A stretch of 64,000 nt of DNA from Pyxicephalus adspersus (GCF_032062135.1 NC_092870.1:1-64000); one strand, 5' to 3'. Positions 32,600 through 44,530 are shown, counted from the stretch's first letter. Notes: generated by a model not told the origin, from the letters alone. A program made the numbers and translations.

Positions 32600-32812
32600 A
32601 GGCAGATCAGGGAAAAAAACAAGATGTCATCTAAATAGACTACAACACAGATGTATAAAAGGTCTCAAAACACCTCTTAAACAAAATACTGGAAAACTGC
32701 TGGGGCATTGCAGAGACTAAAGGCATCACAAGGTATTCATAATGCCCATCCCTGGTGTTAAATGCGATTTTCCATTCAGCCCTCTAAGGAGCTGAGGAAT
32801 TTTGCTGGGTCT
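32600..32812 (-). pseudogene. Gypsy reverse transcriptase fragment (copy A)
   Basis: Reads NTRDGHYEYLVMPLVSAMP and, one frame over, VVVYLDDILFFS with the catalytic YLDD box. It lies directly upstream of the integrase end at 32580, showing an internal deletion between RT and integrase. Confidence 0.75.
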
Positions 32813-32950
32813 TGAAGTTATTTATTTTTATGCTATGTTTTATAGATGATTGAATTATGTTGAAACTAGTTGTACACTTCTTATCAGTTAACTAACATCT
32901 GCTTCCCCCCCTTTTTGCCTTGAAACTCTCCCCTTCCTCCTTTCGGCCTC
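32813..32950. mobile_element. LTR-like fragment shared with 10060-10150
   Basis: Shares TATGTTTTGTAGATGATTGA-type sequence (with one change) and TTGCCTTGAAACTCTCCC with the LTR at 9941-10365. It is bounded by the gypsy LTR start at 32951. Confidence 0.5.
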
Positions 32951-34130
32951 TGTTACGGCCGCTGTTGGGCTGCTGGTTACGGCCTTGGGCACACCAAGCA
33001 CGGTACCAAATCACCGGGCAGGAGGATAGTCAAGGAAAGTCGGGGTCAAGAGAAGAGAGGTCAGGTCACATGCCTGGGGTCAATAGCCAAGGATCCGGGA
33101 GACAGATGGCAATTACACAGGGGCCACTGTGGGCACAGGGAACACTGGAGACACTGGAAACAGCAGGAAGCACAGGAGAAGAAGGGATATCCATAGGCAG
33201 ACAGGAACACAAGAACAGCACAGGGAAGTTGGCTGGGAACCAACAGACTGGACAATGAGAGGTTAACACAGGAGCTGGACACAGGAAACACTGGATTAAG
33301 CAGCAGGTGTACAGGAACTAGTTCACAGGGCTCAGCACACTGGAGATGCGACTTGTTGCACAAACCCAAAATGTAGTCTGAGAGCTAGCTAAAAAAACAG
33401 GGCTGGTTATTATTATTATTAATAAACAGGATTTATATAGCGCCAACATATTACCCGGCGCTGTGCATTAAATAGGGGTTGCAAATGACAGAGCAATACA
33501 GACAATGGTACAGGAGGAGAGAACCCTGCCCCGATGAGCTTACAATCTAGTAGGTGGGGGAATTTACACACAATAGCATGGGAGATATGTAGTGGTGGGA
33601 AGTAGTGATGGTTTCAAAAGACAGAAGAAGATGGTTTGGCAAGTTTTAAAAAAATGGGTTTTGAGTGCTCTTTTAAATGAGCAGAAAGTAGGAGCAAGCC
33701 GAATAGGATGAGGAAGACCATTCCAGAGAGTTGGGGCAGCTCTAGAGAAGTCTTGTATCCATGAGGTCATTGGCCACTTTAGTAAGGGCTGTTTCAGTGG
33801 AATGGGCAGCTCTAAAACCAGACTGGAGAGGGTCAAGGAGAGAGTTGGTGCTCAGGTAATGGGTGAGTCTTTTGTAGACAAGGCGTTCAAGAAGTTTGGA
33901 GACATATGGGAGAAGGGAGATAGGGCGGTAGTTGGAGGGTAGGGAGGGGTCCAGTGAGGGTTTCTTTAGGATAGGCAGAATTATGGCATGTTTGAAAGCG
34001 GAGGGGATTTTACCAGTAGTAAGGGAAAGGTTGAATAGTTTGGTTAAGGCAGGGGCCAGGGTGGAGGAATGGGTACGGAGTAGATCAGAGGGAATTAGGT
34101 CAAGCGGACAGGTAGTAGATAAATGTGACA
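32951..34130 (-). mobile_element. 3-prime LTR of chromodomain gypsy copy B, split by a LINE
   Basis: The part at 32951-33400 matches the LTR of copy A over phrases such as GGAAGTTGGCTGGGAACCAA. The other end, TGTCACATTT next to a GGCGGGGTAA purine tract, is at 34130. Between them sits a minus-strand LINE (33407 to about 34118). Confidence 0.7.
33407..34118 (-). pseudogene. CR1/L2/Rex-like LINE, 5-prime-truncated, RT N-terminal part and tail
   Basis: Reads [53 protein letters not shown] and [20 protein letters not shown], the first part of a CR1/L2-type RT. It then jumps to 3-prime sequence (TTGTAAGCTCATCGGGGCAG, GTTGGCGCTATATAAATCC) and ends in (TAA)n. The catalytic Y-x-D-D region is therefore deleted. 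The tail family is the same as at 11560-11612. Confidence 0.8.
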
Positions 34131-34139
34131 TTACCCCGC

Positions 34140-34880
34140 CTTTTATGGGGCCTCCCCACCCACCGGGGGAAAAACAGGGGAAGGGAAAACAGAGATGAAA
34201 CCTCTTGGCAAGAAGAGGTGCAGACACATCTGTACCTGGAACCCACGATCTCTCGTCAGGACCAAAACCTTTCCAGACGATGAGACACATGAGCTTCTTA
34301 CGAGAAATTTTGGAATCCAAAATTTGATGGACTTCATATTCCTGAGAAGAATCGGTTGCAGGAGTAGTCAGTGGAGAGGAACGAGAAAAGCAGTTCAGGA
34401 CCAACGGCTTAAGTAGGGACACATTGAAAGCATTAGGCAGCTTGAGATGCGGAGGAAGACGTGCCTTGCGGCAATGCCGATCCGCAAACTTCTTGTAACC
34501 GGCAGCTGGCTGCTTTAGGTGTTTTGATGTTGAAGCCCAAATACGGTTGAAGTCCATCTGCAAGGCACAAAGTGCGGGTACTTCAGTGGAACAGGGTATA
34601 GGAGATGGAATGCTGGGATGTTAGCCGTACACAATAAAAAATGGAAACCCCTTAGTGCTGGTGCAAACATGATTATTGTTAGCAAACTCTGCCCAAGGTA
34701 GCAGAGTCACCCAGTCATCATGGTGAGCGGATACTAGGGCTCGAAGATATTGCTCCAAGGACTGATTGACACTCTCCGTCTTCCCATTAGTCTGCGGATG
34801 ATAGGCTGAAGAGAACTCTGCAGAGATATCAAGGGATTTGCAGAAGCCTTTCCAGAAGCGGGAAGTAAACTGCACCCCCT
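34140..34880 (-). pseudogene. Gypsy integrase core end and chromodomain (copy B)
   Basis: Begins near 34880 with IVSDRG followed by TSRFWKGFCKSL, then SSAYHPQTNGKTESVNQSLE (second and third acidic residues of the D-D-E core). After a short deletion it continues [32 protein letters not shown] and chromodomain-like [17 protein letters not shown]. The part upstream of the SDRG block is missing: a different element (34907-37080) adjoins. Better preserved than copy A. Confidence 0.8.
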
Positions 34881-35280
34881 ATCTGATACAATATTAGTGG
34901 GCATTAGTGTTGTTGTTCGAATTCGGGTCGTCCTAATGTTCGACCCGAATATGACCGTTCGAATTCGGGTGGACCCGACCTGAATTTTACTGCATTCGAA
35001 TACCCGAATTCGGCCCTCCCACAATGCATTCAAACAACTGGGGACCTCCCCCATGATGTACAGTGCCCTCCAATTAGAGCACGGATGCCCCTTCCATCTT
35101 TGTTGTGGCAGACAGCCGATTGGCTGTCTGTCACTGCATGCCACACAGGCAGCCATTGGCCTATATAAGGCCAAGGCGTGCCTGCATTTACCACTCCTGA
35201 CAGAGATTTGCTGATAGCATCACACCCTCTGCCTTTATCTACTTTGAGGCCTATATCACTTGTAATGGAGCTGTGTGATT

Positions 35281-35716
35281 CATAATGAAATATTTGTATT
35301 TTTAGTAGAGAAATACATAAATTTTTCTGTCCTTTTGGATAGATAGCAAGTGCTATCAAAAATAAATATCTGTATTTTTTTTAAAGAAATACAGAAGTTT
35401 TTCTGGCTTTTTTGATAGATAGCAAGTAGGATCAGAATGAAACATCTGTATTTTTTTACAGAATTTTTTCTGTTTATTTTGATAGGTAGCAAGTGGTATT
35501 AGAATTAATTATCTGTAATTTTCTTTACAGAAATACGGAATATTTGCTAATTATTTTGATAGGTAGCAAGTAGGATCAGAATTAATTTTCTGAATTTTTT
35601 ACAGCAATACAGAAATTTTTCTGTTTATTTTGATGGGTAGCAAGTGGTATCAGAATTAATTATCTGTATTTTTTGTACAGAAATACAGAAAATGTTCTGT
35701 TTATTTTGATAGGTAG
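35281..35716. repeat. Minisatellite A, six units of about 75 bp
   Basis: Each unit contains 'atctgtattttt', 'acagaaata', 'tttttctgt' and 'gata(g/t)(a/g)tagcaagt'. TAGCAA recurs at 35345, 35420, 35487, 35564, 35638 and 35714 (spacings 75, 67, 77, 74, 76). Confidence 0.9.
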
Positions 35717-36700
35717 CAATCAGAGCCCACCGCCTTCTCCTCCTGCTGTAAATGATGCTGCCACCTGCCCAGTACCTGACTTTAAATGCCAGACAATAAT
35801 GCCGTCCATACTCCCATCCGAGAGCCCACCGCCTTCTTCTCCTGCTGTATATGATGCTGCCACCTGCCTAGTACCTGACTTTAAATGCCAGACAATAATG
35901 CCGTCCATACTCCGTCTCAGCCCACTGCCTTCTCCTCCTGCTGTAAATGATGCTGCCGCCTACCCAGTACCTGACTTTAAATGCCAGACAATAATGCCGT
36001 CCATATTCCGTCTCAGAGCCCACCACCTTCTCCTCCTGCTGTAAATGATGCTGCCGCCTGCCCAGTACCTGACTTTAAATGCCAGACAATAATGCCGTCC
36101 ATACTCCCATCTCAGAGTCCACCGCCTTCTCCTCCTGCTGTAAATGATGCTGCCACCTGCCTAGTACCTGACTTTAGATGCCAGACAATAATGCCGTCCA
36201 TACTCTGTCTTAGAGCCCACCGCCTTCTCCTCCTGCTGTAAATGATGCTGCCACCTGCCCAGTACCTGACTTTAGATGCCAGATAATTATGCCGTCCATA
36301 CTCCGTCTTAGAGCCCACCGCCTCCTCCTCTTGCTGTAAATGATGCTGCTGCCTGACTATAGATGCCAGACAATAATGCTGTCCATACTCCGTCTCAGAG
36401 CCCACCGCCTTCTCCTCTCGCTGTAAATGATGCTGCCACCTGCCCAGTACCTTTATTTAAATGCCGGACAATAATGCCGTCCATACTCCGTCTCAGAGCC
36501 CACCGCCTCCTCCTCCTGCTATAAATGATGCTGCCGGCCTAGTACCCAACTCTTGATGCCAATTACTAATGTCGTACACACTCCGTCTCAGTGCTAACTG
36601 CCTCCTGCTCATGCTGTTACTGCTGCTGCCGGCCTAGTACCCAACTCTAGATGCCAATTACTAATGTCGTCCACACTCCGTCTCAGTGCTAAATGCCTCC
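35717..36700. repeat. Minisatellite B, about ten units of 87-99 bp
   Basis: Units begin (C)AGAGCCCACCGCC and contain CTGCTGTAAATGATGCTGCC and ATGCCAGACAATAATGCCGT. Starts lie near 35721, 35820, 35918, 36014, 36112, 36210, 36309, 36396, 36494, 36589 and 36684. The last two or three units have diverged. Several units are 99 bp, so a plus-strand frame stays open over several repeats (SPPPSPPAVNDAA motif), probably by chance. Confidence 0.9.
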
Positions 36701-37082
36701 TCCTCATGCTGTTACTGCAAACCTGGTGGCTAATTTTTGGACCAGAGGAACCCCCTCATGTCCCTCTCTGCCTCTACTCGGAGACCGTGTAAAATCCGGC
36801 ATGTTCCCTTGGCCCATAAAATGGCCTTGCCAGCAACAGCAAAAGGACTTCCTTATTTTATTTTTACTTGTACAGTGTTGTGCAGAGCTGGGGGAGTCTT
36901 GACATGTCTTTTTAAATGTATTTATAGGCTGTGGAAGCTCTCCACCGACCCGAATAACAACCCGAATTTTTCCCCCACTGACTTTAAAGGAGTTCGAGTT
37001 CGATGTTTGATCACCCGAATAATTATTCATTATTCGACCAAATAGCGGTCGAATCGAATAGTGAGCTATTCGACCAACACTA

Positions 37083-38599
37083 ATCATTATAATCGTACAG
37101 GCAGTTGTTTATAAATATCAGCTTATGTAGTATGAGGTTTTCATATTATTGTAATAATTGTGAGAGTGATACGAGGAATATACTGGTTATAGCGACTCTG
37201 AAAAGATTCACATACATGGAAGGGAAATTATCAAGGCAGGATGAGAAAGCCACCTGAGGGAGCGATCCGGACCAAGTCAGAGAGTCTCTCGGCTGTTTGG
37301 GGCCCAGGGGAACAGGGGAGGGACCTGTTCAACCAGTCACTGGGCTAGAGAAATGGGCCTACCTTAGTTGGGATCCACTGAATCCATTCAGGGTTTGCCA
37401 GTATGGGAAACGATACATCATCTAAAGGAGATGATCGGTATGGAGAGTGGGTTATCAGAATTGTTGTTGGTGACAGGGATTTGAGGGACTGAGAGGAAAT
37501 ATGCTAGAAAGGGGTCTTTCAAATCAAAAGCTTTGAAGAAACATTGGGAGGAATGCTGAGATAAAATGACCCATCCAAATGAATGGGAAGCATAGAGCCA
37601 GTAGATGGAATCATTTATGTTGATCAGAAGATGTTAAAATCTTCACTTTAGAAATTCATGTAAGGGAAACTTTAAGTAAAACACAAGCCAAAATGCAACT
37701 GATTTAAAAGATTGGTAAACAAGGGAATGATCTCTTGAAAGAAATTAGGCTCTTAAAGCAGCCTAACAATTGCTGGAAAACCATCTTGATGCAATAGTGA
37801 GACAGATTGTCCAGCAGTATTATGTAAATTAAGTCAGAAGCAGTTAAAAATTACTGGATAGGCAAATTTGTACTGGGGAACACCTGCAGGAAGTAAAACA
37901 AGAAACATCTCCTGTCTGAAGTACAAGGTACCTTCATTTATATGAGGTGCTCTGACCTACAGCACCTTTGGCAGAAATCCTTACTGTGAGTCTGAACTCA
38001 ACTGAATTGGATAGGCACAGGGATTTATGTCAGGAGAATAGGCTCTGGAATGGGAGAAATAGAAAAGTACCAATCTGTTCTGCTCCAAATGCAATTTCAA
38101 TGCCACATCCTAATGTTCCAGCATACCAAGTGGCCATTAATGTTATGCCTTAGGGTACTCTGCATTTTGAAGAAAATGCCATACCCAAACAGAGGAGGTC
38201 TGAAACAAGACCCCCAGGCCCTATTAGGCGTTCACTGCTCTCCTGCACAGGAGAACTTAATCTGTCCTGTAAGGGAGCAAGTGTTACATTATAACAAAGA
38301 ATAAAGGAGTTGGATTAGGGGGTATTCCTTACCCCTTATTAGAAACCACTCCCACTAAATTTCGAACTGGCCCCTTTCAAACTTAAGCCTCTCTACTTCT
38401 AAGTGATTCTGTTCCCTGCAATTAGGTAGGAAAATATTCTCAAATACTATTCACAGAGAAGGGGGTGAAAGTAAAATGGAGGAAACATGGGATAGCATCA
38501 TAGCTCGTTGTCGCTTAGAGAAAAAGACAGGAACCACAGAGAGCTTACCCAGTGATTTGTTAATGGCAACAAATTCTGATTTTTATGCCAAAGAAGGCA
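37083..38599 (+). other. Unassigned stretch upstream of ERV-2 pol
   Basis: No reading matches a family with confidence. Position and strand suggest decayed gag-pol of the retrovirus whose RNase H follows, but RT motifs are not visible. Short frames at 37968-38304 have no recognisable domain. Confidence 0.3.
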
Positions 38600-38666
38600 A
38601 CACAGGACTCATGAACAACTGTGCTCCAGTAAAGAATTGAAACTTGGTTACACTTAAAAGGTATGC

Positions 38667-39424
38667 TGTAATGCGCCTGGGCACACAAACCACTACCGAC
38701 TCCAGATATCCTTGAATAAGGTTTATTCAGAATGGTACAGCACAGCAAGGGTTAAGTCCAATCAAGCANNNNNNNNNNNNNNNNNNNNNNNNNNNNNNNN
38801 NNNNNNNNNNNNNNNNNNNNNNNNNNNNNNNNNNNNNNNNNNNNNNNNNNNNNNNNNNNNNNNNNNNNNNNNNNNNNNNNNNNNNNNNNNNNNNNNNNNN
38901 NNNNNNNNNNNNNNNNNNNNNNNNNNNNNNNNNNNNNNNNNNNNNNNNNNNNNNNNNNNNNNNNNNNNNNNNNNNNNNNNNNNNNNNNNNNNNNNNNNNN
39001 NNNNNNNNNNNNNNNNNNNNNNNNNNNNNNNNNNNNNNNNNNNNNNNNNNNNNNNNNNNNNNNNNNNNNNNNNNNNNNNNNNNNNNNNNNNNNNNNNNNN
39101 NNNNNNNNNNNNNNNNNNNNNNNNNNNNNNNNNNNNNNNNNNNNNNNNNNNNNNNNNNNNNNNNNNNNNNNNNNNNNNNNNNNNNNNNNNNNNNNNNNNN
39201 NNNNNNNNNNNNNNNNNNNNNNNNNNNNNNNNNNNNNNNNNNNNNNNNNNNNNNNNNNNNNNNNNNNNNNNNNNNNNNNNNNNNNNATCCCTCCGCCTGC
39301 AGAGACAGACAAGCTGTGAGCAGAGGAGCAGCCTTGGTTATGCTGCTTGCTACTGAGGGGTCTCCCTCTGTGGCTGGGAACCCCAGGGACACCGCAGGCT
39401 CGCAGGGCGGGTAAGTTCCTTACA
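38667..39424 (-). mobile_element. Solo LTR (or gap-hidden element) with 5-bp duplication TATGC
   Basis: Minus-strand start TGTAAGGAACTTACC at 39424 and end GCGCATTACA at 38667, with an AATAAA at about 38719-38724. TATGC is duplicated at 38662-38666 and 39425-39429. The middle is an assembly gap of 518 N, so an internal region cannot be excluded. The same family is at 11267-11405. Confidence 0.85.
38769..39286. other. Assembly gap
   Basis: 518 consecutive N inside the LTR. Open frames spanning it have no meaning. Confidence 1.
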
Positions 39425-39989
39425 TATGCAACCTTAAATCCAGCTACTTTGTTATCAGGGACTGAAAGCTTGGAAATGGGAGGTCAGGATTGTGATGTGG
39501 TAATGGGATGTATTTATGAGGAAGCAGAAAGGGTGAAGGATTTCCCAATTAAAGATGCTGATCCTACTGTTTTCATAGTTGGGTCTTGTTGTTATACTAA
39601 GGAGGGATATGCATTTTCTGGCTATTCTGTTGTTGCTCAAAGATCAAGTGGTAACTTACGGGAAACTACCTGGAAATCAATCAGTCCGGGTGGCAGAGCG
39701 AATAGCTCTCATGCAGGCCTGCATAATAGGTAAAGGGAAGAAAGTGATGGTGTACACTGACTCACAGTATATCTTGGCATATGTCATGATTTTGGCCAGT
39801 TGTTGAAATTGAGGGGCTTTATGACAACTAGTGGAAAGCCTAGTCCTAGAGAAACTGCATTTGCAAACTAATGAGAAAATAAAAAATAAATCAAAAGATC
39901 AAGGATGTACTGAGAAAGATGAACTTTGTACCCATGAGGATGGTGGATTCTGTGCGCCTCCTATGCTGTATACATATCTAGCTGAGGCA

Positions 39990-40930
39990 ATGCATGCCCC
40001 ATCTTATCTGTCCAAAGGATCCATGATTTCATCAATAACCACACATTGGATTGTCCTAGGATTTACTATTGTTGCAGAACAATTTTGTCATGAATGTGGG
40101 ATTCTTCAATCATATAATCCTGGAAAACTTGTAAAAAACCCAATAAAACAATTTACCTAAAGCTTTGTACCCCTTTCAGATGTTGCAGATTGATTGTTTA
40201 ATTACCAAAATGTCACTAATTTGAGTATGTTCTGGTGTGTGTAGATATATTCACTGGATGGATAGAGGCTTGGCCAGTTGTCTATGCTACTGCTTAAATT
40301 ACAGCCAAGAACTGTTGCAATAAATTGTGTGCAGATATGGCCTGGTGGAATCAATAGAATTAGACCCTGGAAGTTATGTGAGAAGTTATGGAAGGCCTCA
40401 AGGTTAAACAGAATTTTTACACACCATATCAAGAAAGTTATAATGGGATAATAAAAGAATCTTGCTGAAATTTATGAACATATCTGTCTCTATGGTGGAA
40501 AATCCTTCCTCTTATGTTAAAGTCTATTAGACATACCCCTGGGGGTCCAGAGAAAATGTCTCATTTTGAAATATAGTTTGGTAGGGCCCCTATGATAGGA
40601 TTTTTTTTCCATAAGTTGATACATCGCTTTTTGTGTGTACAAGAGTTGCATACACAGCTTACTAAGTTGCATGTCCAAGTTTTCTCTTCTATTCCAGATC
40701 TCTAACTCACTAGGGCATACCACCTACAACCAGGAAAATGACCCTGCAGTCTTATATGAATTTCACACCAAGGAGTCCACCTGAGCTTTATTGTAAATGG
40801 GGAAAAAAAACTAAATCCTTTAGGAACGTGTTTAAAAGTAGTCCTGAGATTTTCTTGTTTGTGACATATCTACCAGATGAGACAATCCCAGAGTGTCCAA
40901 GTCTGTCCTATTCTAGAAATCTTTCCTGAT
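39990..40930 (+). pseudogene. pol: ERV-2 integrase remnant
   Basis: Reads FCHECGILQSYNPGK (end of the zinc-binding domain, with the Cys-x2-Cys pair altered), then broken-frame sequence with IYSLDG/RLGQLS equivalents of the VDxFTGWxEA block, and later a C-terminal DNA-binding-like HTKESTxALL stretch. Many stops. Order and position after the RNase H support the assignment. Confidence 0.5.
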
Positions 40931-41649
40931 AGTGATGACTCTAAAAAGCATGACTTATTCACCCATTAAGTGTAGATTCTGTACCATTTTTGGTAAGATG
41001 TAAACAAGGTAAATTGTATCCTGATTCCTGAGGAGTCCAATGGAGAAAAGTATGCATCTTGGTATATTATTTATGTTACTAGTAATGTGGGGAAAACAAA
41101 AACAACATACAATGTGAATGACGAAGTATGCAAAGACACTAGTCTGGTGAAAACATGCACTCGGGGGGGGTCCATACGTAGTTTCATTATACACATTATG
41201 AGAGACACTTGCACCATTGAGGGACATTAATTCTTTGAAGTGGTATATTGGTATGCAAATCAATCTTTATATTTTCTTGGTCCAAATTCTTTGAAGTGAG
41301 ATGTTTTATGTAATAGTATAGATTTACCCTGAATAAATGAGTGAATGATTGGATGGCCAATGAATGAGGATATGAGAGGTGTGAATGTGACCACTGATTG
41401 CAGGTTCCTGTGGGTAAGATTTGGGCCTTTTGTATGGCCATTTTTTAAAGGTTACTGGACGTTTATACAGTCAATACAGTTGAGTTGAAAAATAAAATGA
41501 TTACCCGGGTTTAAGTAATTCGGTAATGGATCCAAGACAATGGTGCACATGGGAAGGACAGGGTAAGGTGTGTGTAACTGTGTTTCAAATAATAAGTATG
41601 AAATGTATAAATGTAGTGCACCCATAATTAAAGCTGCAGACTTGGTAGT

Positions 41650-42660
41650 AGGATAACAATGAAAGATGTTAGAGTTAATAATTGGGTCAAGGGATGTGCT
41701 GTATATGTAAAGAATCAGATCTATATACTCAAGGGAGGGCTATTGTCAGGGTATACTCACAATAAGGTAAAAAGAGGTATCTTGGTTAGAGCTTTGCAGG
41801 CAGTTGGAATTGCAATAGGAACTTTAAACACTGGATTTAGAAGTATTATTAAATAAATCAGGGAGAAAAGGCTCAACATGTAAGTACTGGAGTGAAAACA
41901 CAATTAGACATAAATCATATATTGGAAAATCTACAACATGATCATATTGATGCTACTGTTTTTTGTCTGATACCATGAAAATTAAAACCAAAGGGTTAAT
42001 CGCTGGGCTGGTAAAACAGCAGTAAGAAATTCAACTCACTTTGTTCTGTACCCAAATACAATCTGAGTTGTCACAAGATCCCAGGATTATGATAACCTCC
42101 CTTTATGAAGGAACAAGCTAGGAAGGTGGTGGCTAACTTTGGGGGTTAACACAATTTCATGGTTGCTGTAATCTAAGTTGCATGGTTTCTTCTTTAGTAC
42201 CCATCTCAGGGACTGAACACTGTGCCTATACTGCTATCAATTTAGGTACCATCTTGTCAGGTGATGTTGTCCTTCATCTTAGGTTGGATCATGATCTGAT
42301 GGTTTATGAGTCAGGGCAGCCTAGAATGATAGACACTGATGGGTGCTGGAGAAGGGAAATCAAGAAAGAATTATAAAGGAACAATATTGGGATAAAACAG
42401 GATCAGGTTTAATGGATGCTCGCAATTTTCCTCTTAACTACCTAAAGTATATGGGGCAAGGTTATTGGTTCTGGTATCAAGTGAGTAATAATACAACATT
42501 TTCTGTGTATGCCCTCAAATGTACTCAGAAAGGTACCTTTACCTTGCAGTGTTTTTTGTGTCTTTGCTCCTATCCTGGGTGTGGATGTAGCAGACAAACA
42601 AGGACGCACCCCTATCACCCTGAAAAAAAGATTAGACATCAAACCTGAAACCCCTGTAAG
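41650..42660 (+). pseudogene. env: Possible ERV-2 env transmembrane region remnant
   Basis: A frame at 41659-41856 contains KRGILVRALQAVGIAIGTLN, which looks like a basic cleavage-type site followed by a hydrophobic segment. Downstream frames contain YWDKTGSGL and hydrophobic QCFLCLCSYPG-like pieces. This order fits an envelope transmembrane subunit after integrase, but homology is too weak to be sure. It is broken by many stops. Confidence 0.3.
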
Positions 42661-43699
42661 GTTACAGAAAATAAATCTTTGGGGTTGAAGCCGAGTTAAA
42701 AGCTTGGTTATTGAATTTTGATAAATAAAATTTAATATTGAATACACTAAGGTTTCTTCAAAACGAAGCAACCATACGTCTGACTCATGATCAAAGTAAA
42801 CTCTTGCAGGTATCACGTGCTCTTGGTGGTGTTTCATGTGTTATTGTGTGATAAGGCAGATTTAGAATGGGCCACCAATGCAAAGCAACCTAATAGAAAG
42901 CAAACAAACCTAGACCTGTAATTTATTGAGAACCACTACAACATGTAGTATGCATGTTGTATTGTACTGTAAAATAAGCCATGGCATAGAAGTGAAGACA
43001 CCTTAAAGCACAACTGTGCTGTGTCCCTGGACTTATTTTTGATCTTTCCATTCAGCCAATGGGAATATGAGAAGAACGACCAATGTAAGCAGATTCAATA
43101 ACTTAACCTACATAGGAAAAACTCTTAGACTACTTTTGACAAGGCAGTGACTATCACTAAACACCATTGCTTCCACATGAAGAAATGGTCACGTTCATGA
43201 TTATTTTCTGACACCCTGAATGGGTATTTCTTTCTTCTTGGTAGCTTACTATATTTGTGGTAAAACAACAGAAATTCATTTATTAGCCCTCATAGATGAT
43301 GTGATGGCAGTTATTTTGCTGCTGCTGCTGCTGTAATGCACAGGGGAAAAAGGCCAGCTTTGCTGGACATTTCAATGATAGAAATGTGGAGCATTTTGTG
43401 TGAAGCAGGAGTGCCAACACAAATTTTGAGCATGTTGTTTTGTATTTCATACTGCATAAGTCAAAGAAGAAGCCTAAAAGGGAGATAATTACATTTATAA
43501 ACTTACCTTGTTTAAGCTTTTCAATCCTTTCCACAATGTTTTTCGACTGCTATGTGAAGCGTTAAAATAGCTAATCTAGCTTGAGCCATATATGTTCCCA
43601 TAAGGGAGTTGTATTTCCTTTCCTGTCTACGCAGTTTAAATGTAAACAAATGTCGGAAATTGTACATTCTTTTAGATACGATGTATGTCCTGTTTTCCT
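42661..43699. other. Non-coding stretch
   Basis: No recognisable gene. A (CTG)5 run at about 43318-43333 is the only simple repeat. It may be the decayed 3-prime end of ERV-2. Confidence 0.35.
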
Positions 43700-43935
43700 T
43701 ACAATGTGTCAAATAATATTATATATGGCTAAAACTTAAATAGATGTATGTAACTAATGACCACTCCTTGTCTGTATAAAAGGACCACCTCGTCAAGTAA
43801 ACATTAGAGTATATTCCTAAAACCATACTGTGTGCGTGTGTGTTATTGGGATATCTCTCCAGACGTCTGTCTCTCTGGTGCAGGAGAAGTCACGGTGCAT
43901 TCGTGGAACTAGAAGTAGAACCACATCCTTTCACT
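43700..43935 (+). mobile_element. LTR-like promoter region, probably ERV-2 3-prime LTR
   Basis: GTATAAAAGGACC at about 43775 is a TATA-type box, followed about 50 bases later by AACATTAGAG and a GTGTGCGTGTGTGTTATTGG stretch like R-U5. Position downstream of the ERV-2 remnants supports a 3-prime LTR. No matching 5-prime copy or target duplication was found. Confidence 0.4.
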
Positions 43936-43947
43936 ATGGAGTTAGAA

Positions 43948-44015
43948 CAGGGGTGGGCGGACCACCAAACGGGCCGGATTAAGAAGCCTAATAGGCTGTA
44001 GTTCGCCTATGGCTG
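43948..44015. mobile_element. Short hAT-like remnant
   Basis: CAGGGGTGGGCGGACCACC and, inverted, CAGCCATAGGCGAACTAC resemble the ends of a common hAT-derived repeat. No target duplication. Confidence 0.35.
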
Positions 44016-44189
44016 TTCTAGTACCTCATTCAGTACATACAGTTGTCAAACGCTAATCCTAGACATTTGTCCACTGTCAGGCTAATCAAGTATGATCTCC
44101 CCTACTTGGCTCCTCGTAATTTGTGTTTTTCAGATGGAAAGTTCTAAACCCTTCCACCTTGTTGCCTGAACTTGACCATTAGAAGGGGA

Positions 44190-44530
44190 CACCCTGAAAA
44201 CGGAGGATGCTCAGGGCTGTCGTCAGGTCATTTTTCACACCTTTCCCTCACCTTTCTGAGGAACCTATAGCCGCTGCTGAATTGACTTTTTCTGTAGATG
44301 GGTCAAGGATCTATGATGATCAAAGTACCCCTCGCATAGCCTTTGCAAATTGTAGATGGCTAGGCTATGTTGACGGCAGACCAAATTCCCATTTGGCATT
44401 CAGCTCAGGTTGCTGGGATGGTGGCACTCACAGAAGATTGTAAGTTGGCAGAGGAAAAGGTAGCAAACATTTATATAGACTGGAGGTATGCATTTGGAGT
44501 AGAGAGGTTATTTGACCTCTATGGGTAAGG
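44190..44530 (+). pseudogene. pol: ERV-3 RNase H remnant
   Basis: Reads LTFSVDGSRIYDDQS (first acidic block intact), then broken frames with LAEEKVANIYIDWRYAFGV, in which the TDSR-type block is altered. This differs from ERV-1 and ERV-2, so it is a third retroviral pol lineage. It ends where a gypsy-like LTR begins. Confidence 0.65.

Larger units (their letters stand above)
34907..37080. mobile_element. 2.2-kb TA-flanked element carrying two minisatellites
   Basis: The left end GTGTTGTTGTTCGAAT and inverted right end GTGTTGGTCGAATAG form diverged terminal inverted repeats, and TA flanks both (34905-34906, 37081-37082). Subterminal regions are rich in CCGAATTCGGGT-like palindromes at both ends. 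Inside are a 67-77 bp tandem array and then an 87-99 bp array. No transposase. The TA target suggests a Tc1/mariner-type or related non-autonomous element, but that is an inference. Confidence 0.65.
38600..39830 (+). pseudogene. pol: ERV-2 pol: RT connection and RNase H remnant, split by a solo LTR
   Basis: Before the LTR at 38667 the reading ends LVTLKRY. After it, from the target repeat TATGC, it continues ATLNPATLL, the conserved connection segment also present in ERV-1. The RNase H part follows with FIVGSC (altered first acidic block), a SGYSVV block, and after a frameshift RIALMQACIIGKGKK and VYTDSQYI with an intact second Asp block. Frameshifts and stops disable it. It represents a retroviral lineage different from ERV-1. 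Confidence 0.7.

Noticed and set aside
35673..36241. Repeated 33-residue peptide (SPPPSPPAVNDAA) as a repeat protein gene
   Set aside because: Frame openness follows from a 99-bp unit; indels break it after a few repeats and no start or domain supports expression.
35281..36700. CRISPR-like periodic array
   Set aside because: Units are 67-99 bp with no short constant repeat and unique spacers, and the context is eukaryotic; these are minisatellites.
38712..39392. Three ORFs of 186-221 codons across the gap
   Set aside because: They consist mostly of undetermined residues translated from N.
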